Below are positions 16,225 through 18,973 of a DNA stretch of 18,973 bases, one piece after another. Each line of letters starts with the position of its first letter. Position 1 is the stretch's first letter. A program made the translations under genes and the position numbers. A model generated the notes under the pieces. That model did no database searches. It worked only from the letters and a program-made list of their open reading frames with translations, and was not told where the DNA came from. Origin of the DNA: an uncultured Colwellia sp. (GTDB lineage Bacteria; Pseudomonadota; Gammaproteobacteria; Enterobacterales; Alteromonadaceae); the NCBI GenBank assembly GCA_913020705.1, contig CAJWBY010000087.1, positions 1-18,973 of the forward strand, in the 5' to 3' direction.

Positions 16225-16956
16225 CAAGGTTTTAAATTTTCAATTTCCATTTCAGTCATCCTGCATTTATTTGTTGTTTTATTATTAATTAATACAACAG
16301 ATAAACCGATCAAGAATTTGACTAAAAAGCCTAAAATGAAACCTATTAATAGTTTCATATATTACAAGCCGATTAAAGAAATAAAAAAGACCTTAGAAAC
16401 AACGGTAGTTAAAGATGAAATAACGAAAGAACAAGAAGAAATAATCCTACCTAAAAAAGACGTTAAATTAGCGAATAAAGATAATCCCCCAAAAACGCCA
16501 CAGGATAAGCTAAAAGTACAAAACGAAGAGCCAATTACTTTAACAAAAGTGACAGTTCCACCGTTAAAAGATAAACAAAAGGAACCAATAAAAAAATACA
16601 ACAGCATGCAAAGTTTATCTCTCCTTAAAGATAAAATTAATCAACAAATCATCAATCAAGAAATATACAACTATTCAAAGCCTAACACAGGTTCTGTTAT
16701 GCTTGGTACACCCAACTATGTTCCACACTCTTTTGTTGAAAATACTGAAAAAAAGACAATAGATTCAACCGATACTCAGGTAGGAAATGGTTTTAGCGTT
16801 ACAAAAAATGATAATGGAACTTGTACGTTAACTGAAGATTTATCGATTATTGGACTTCAGGGAAAAACAACATCCAGTTTTGGGTGTGGCTTATCTAAAG
16901 AAGAAAAGAATTTTAAAAATCATATGAAAAATGTCCTTAAAAAATTAGGAAAGTAA
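16222..16956 (+). CDS. TonB/TolA-like membrane-anchored periplasmic protein
   Basis: From the ATA at 16222 the product has 244 residues. Residues 1-5 are short and basic (QGFK). About 6-24 form one transmembrane helix, FSISISVILHLFVVLLLI, with S-V-I-L-H reproducing the SxxxH spacing found in the TonB helix that contacts ExbB/ExbD. About 25-130 is an extended Lys/Glu/Pro-rich spacer (KPKMKPINS, KDNPPKTPQDKLK, TVPPLKDKQKEP) like the periplasm-spanning part of TonB or TolA. The last ~55 residues form a small domain with two cysteines (NGTCTLTEDLSIIGL and SSFGCGLSKEE), possibly disulfide-linked; it does not look like the standard TonB C-terminal domain and I do not recognise it. A conservative start at TTG 16318 would lose the anchor. 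No exbB, exbD or tolQR gene is adjacent. An energy-coupling or envelope-linking role is inferred from architecture only. Confidence 0.6.
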   Translation: MQGFKFSISISVILHLFVVLLLINTTDKPIKNLTKKPKMKPINSFIYYKPIKEIKKTLETTVVKDEITKEQEEIILPKKDVKLANKDNPPKTPQDKLKVQNEEPITLTKVTVPPLKDKQKEPIKKYNSMQSLSLLKDKINQQIINQEIYNYSKPNTGSVMLGTPNYVPHSFVENTEKKTIDSTDTQVGNGFSVTKNDNGTCTLTEDLSIIGLQGKTTSSFGCGLSKEEKNFKNHMKNVLKKLGK

Positions 16957-17475
16957 ATGAGTATAATGAATATCCTTTCCTAGTACCTAAACCTACAGTT
17001 AAATATTTAAATACAATGCACTAAACTGAAAGTTTGACTTCATCATTACAGATTATGAAAGCAATACACTTAACTAATGATAAGAGAAAATTGATAATTT
17101 TTATCAATTTTAGAAGGTAGTTATTTAGGTTCTTAGATTGAAATTTAATGCCCCATCATTGTTGACGCTTGCGAGAATGTTAAAAAGCATCTATAGCTTA
17201 TGTCTAAAGTAATAAATATGGATGATTATGAGGATGTAAAAACCTCGACTTTAGTATTATATGATTTCACACTTTTAATTTTTTTACATTAATATCAATA
17301 AGTAACATACAGTCCACAACTAGTATAACTGTGACTTCTACCACCTATACACAGTGTGAATAGTGCTTATTTGATCAAGTGATTAGTAGTAGAAAGAAAA
17401 TCAGGTAGAATATACACAAAATTTTACACTGCTAATTAAAATCTTATTAGCATATCAAGTCAGAGAGAGAATTAC
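16957..17475. other. 519-bp intergenic region upstream of acnB
   Basis: AT-rich, with no convincing gene on either strand. It contains an 11-bp inverted repeat at 17087-17111, a T-rich stretch near 17274-17287 and a short imperfect palindrome around ACACAGTGTG at 17350-17359. A TAGAAT at 17406-17411 could be a -10 box for acnB, without a well-spaced -35. AGAGAGA just before the acnB ATG is the likely ribosome site. I could not match any operator to a known regulator. Confidence 0.4.
17087..17111 (+). repeat. AT-rich perfect inverted repeat, possible weak terminator
   Basis: AAAATTGATAA at 17087-17097 pairs perfectly with TTATCAATTTT at 17101-17111 around a TTT loop, 131 bases after the TonB/TolA-like gene's stop. 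An 11-bp stem ending in T residues could terminate transcription in either direction, but with only two G/C pairs it is weak. The TTGAT...ATCAA halves recall an FNR box, but their spacing is 7, not 4. Confidence 0.35.
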
Positions 17476-18973
17476 ATGAGCCTTTATTTAGAGTACATCA
17501 AAGAAATTGAAAATCGTAAAACCGATCTTAAATTGGCTCCTTTGCCAATTGATGCTGCCGATTTATTATCTGAAATTATTGCTCAGATCAAAGATTCAGG
17601 AAATAAGCATCGCGATGATTCACTTAACTTTTTCATCTATAACACTTTACCAGGCACGACCAGTGCTGCCGGTGTAAAAGCTGCTTTCTTAAAAGAAATT
17701 ATTCTAGCTGAATCTGTCGTTGCAGAAATTACCCCAACGTTTGCTTTTGAATTGTTATCTCATATGAAAGGCGGTCCTTCAATTGAGGTACTTCTTGATT
17801 TAGCATTATCTGATGACGCAGCAGTAGCAAAAGAAGCGGCAGAAGTATTAAAAACACAAGTATTTTTATATGACGCTGATACAGCACGTCTTGAAGATGC
17901 ATTTAAAGCAGGCAATGCACTTGCGAAAGAAATTTTAGAAAGCTACGCTCAAGCTGAATTCTTCACTAAGTTACCTGAAGTGGAAGCAAAAGTTGAAGTA
18001 GTAACTTACATTGCCGGAGAAGGTGATATTTCAACTGATTTATTATCTCCAGGCCATCAAGCACATTCACGTGCTGACCGTGAATTACACGGCCAATGCA
18101 TGAGCACCCCTGAAGCTCAAGCAGAAATTAAAGCATTACAAGTTAAGTACCCTAAAGCGAAAGTAATGCTTATCGCTGAAAAAGGTACTATGGGTGTTGG
18201 TTCATCACGTATGTCTGGTGTTAACAACGTTGCTCTTTGGGCGGGTAAGCAAGCAAGTCCTTACGTTCCGTTTATCAACATCGCACCAGTAGTTGCAGGT
18301 ACTAACGGTATTGCGCCAATCTTCTTAACTACGGTTGACGTTACTGGTGGTATTGGTCTTGACCTTAAAAACTGGGTTAATAAAGTAGATGCATCTGGCA
18401 ATAAAGTAACTGACGCTAACGGCGACCCTGTATTGGAAGAAGCATACTCAGTAGCTACTGGCACAGTATTAACAATTGATACCAAAGCTAAGAAACTTTA
18501 CAACGGCAGTAAAGAGCTAGCTGACGTTTCTTCTGCATTTACACCGCAAAAACAAGAGTTCATGAAAGCTGGCGGTTCATACGCAGTAACGTTTGGTAAG
18601 AAACTACAAACATTTGCAGCGCAAGCGTTAAATGTTGAAGCACCAGTTGTTTACGCTGCATCGAAAGAGATTTCTGTTGAAGGCCAAGGCTTAACAGCAG
18701 TAGAAAAAATCTTTAACCGTAACGCAGTAGGTGTTGCTTCAGAAACACCATTACATGCTGGTTCTAACGTTCGTGTTAAAGTAAATATCGTAGGTTCACA
18801 AGATACAACTGGTCCTATGACATGTCAGGAATTAGAAGCGATGGCTGCTTCTACTATTTCTCCAATCGTAGATGGTGCATACCAATCTGGTTGTCACACT
18901 GCGTCAGTATGGGATAGCAAAGCAAAAGCGAACATTCCAAAACTAATGTCATTCATGAATAAATTTGGTCTTA
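17476..18973 (+). CDS. acnB: Aconitate hydratase B (AcnB), 5' part; 3' end beyond window
   Basis: The first 499 codons of AcnB (E. coli enzyme: 865 residues), which interconverts citrate and isocitrate in the TCA cycle through a [4Fe-4S] cluster and also acts on 2-methylisocitrate; the iron-free form can bind mRNA. Residues 1 to about 160 are the HEAT-like N-terminal domain specific to AcnB (LYLEYIKEIENRKTDLKLAP; KGGPSIEVLLDLALSDDAAV). About 161-375 is the swivel domain, with SPGHQAHSRADRELHGQCMS and EKGTMGVGSSRMSGVNNVAL. From about 390 the catalytic core begins (QDTTGPMTCQELEAMAAST near 442). The cluster-binding cysteines lie further on, outside the window. The ATG at 17476 is preceded by AGAGAGA and matches the family N-terminus. 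The reading frame is intact to the edge. Upstream is a 519-bp gap, so it has its own promoter. Confidence 0.97.
   Translation, partial: MSLYLEYIKEIENRKTDLKLAPLPIDAADLLSEIIAQIKDSGNKHRDDSLNFFIYNTLPGTTSAAGVKAAFLKEIILAESVVAEITPTFAFELLSHMKGGPSIEVLLDLALSDDAAVAKEAAEVLKTQVFLYDADTARLEDAFKAGNALAKEILESYAQAEFFTKLPEVEAKVEVVTYIAGEGDISTDLLSPGHQAHSRADRELHGQCMSTPEAQAEIKALQVKYPKAKVMLIAEKGTMGVGSSRMSGVNNVALWAGKQASPYVPFINIAPVVAGTNGIAPIFLTTVDVTGGIGLDLKNWVNKVDASGNKVTDANGDPVLEEAYSVATGTVLTIDTKAKKLYNGSKELADVSSAFTPQKQEFMKAGGSYAVTFGKKLQTFAAQALNVEAPVVYAASKEISVEGQGLTAVEKIFNRNAVGVASETPLHAGSNVRVKVNIVGSQDTTGPMTCQELEAMAASTISPIVDGAYQSGCHTASVWDSKAKANIPKLMSFMNKFGL

Noticed and set aside
17091..17107. FNR-box-like TTGAT...ATCAA
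   Set aside because: The half-sites are separated by seven bases instead of four, and the sequence is better explained as an AT-rich stem-loop.
17200..17292. 30-codon ORF in the acnB upstream gap (MSKVINMDDYEDVKTS...)
   Set aside because: No ribosome-binding site, AT-rich ending typical of chance translation, no recognisable domain.
18261..18485. Minus-strand 74-codon frame inside acnB
   Set aside because: Antisense to a highly conserved coding region; a codon-bias artefact.

Overview
The window is AT-rich DNA from a gammaproteobacterium, most likely a marine member of the Alteromonadales (Colwellia/Thalassotalea-like). The evidence is a typical gammaproteobacterial acnB at the right edge, a YacL (UPF0231) gene, a MipA/OmpV outer-membrane protein, TonB-family proteins, and low-GC codon use (AAA, GAA, TTA). 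The genus assignment is inference from style, not from a search.

Left part (1-4000) looks like decaying accessory DNA. A minus-strand Cache-type sensor reading frame runs off the left edge but has lost its N-terminus to an in-frame stop. Next is a minus-strand HlyD/MacA-type adaptor cut off halfway, with no ABC partner. Between the two lies about 275 bp with a strong hairpin. Then come a TPR + TonB C-terminal-domain protein (minus), an orphan periplasmic solute-binding protein (plus), and a short piece resembling the N-terminus of an IS4-type transposase.

Middle part (4000-6700): a membrane-anchored AraC-family regulator (minus, TTG start) is divergent from a small multi-pass membrane protein (plus). 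Next is yacL (minus), which in E. coli sits beside acnB but here is about 10.8 kb from it.

The core (6780-14352, minus) is a tight tripartite-efflux operon: a lipoprotein membrane-fusion protein followed by two different RND permeases, the last two separated by one base. The MFP-RND-RND order resembles mdtABC. No outer-membrane channel gene is present. A GC-rich inverted repeat after the last gene is the likely operon end.

Right part (14564-18973, plus) has a truncated hemoglobin divergent from the efflux operon, a MipA/OmpV protein, a TonB/TolA-like membrane-anchored protein whose best start is a non-canonical ATA behind a perfect Shine-Dalgarno, a 519-bp intergenic leader, and the first 499 codons of acnB (aconitase B, TCA cycle).

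I found no CRISPR array, tRNA, rRNA, phage or complete mobile element. I see no clear new multi-gene system. The most unusual items are the ATA-start TonB/TolA-like gene, the extra hydrophobic insert in the first RND pump, and the cluster of broken genes at the left end.
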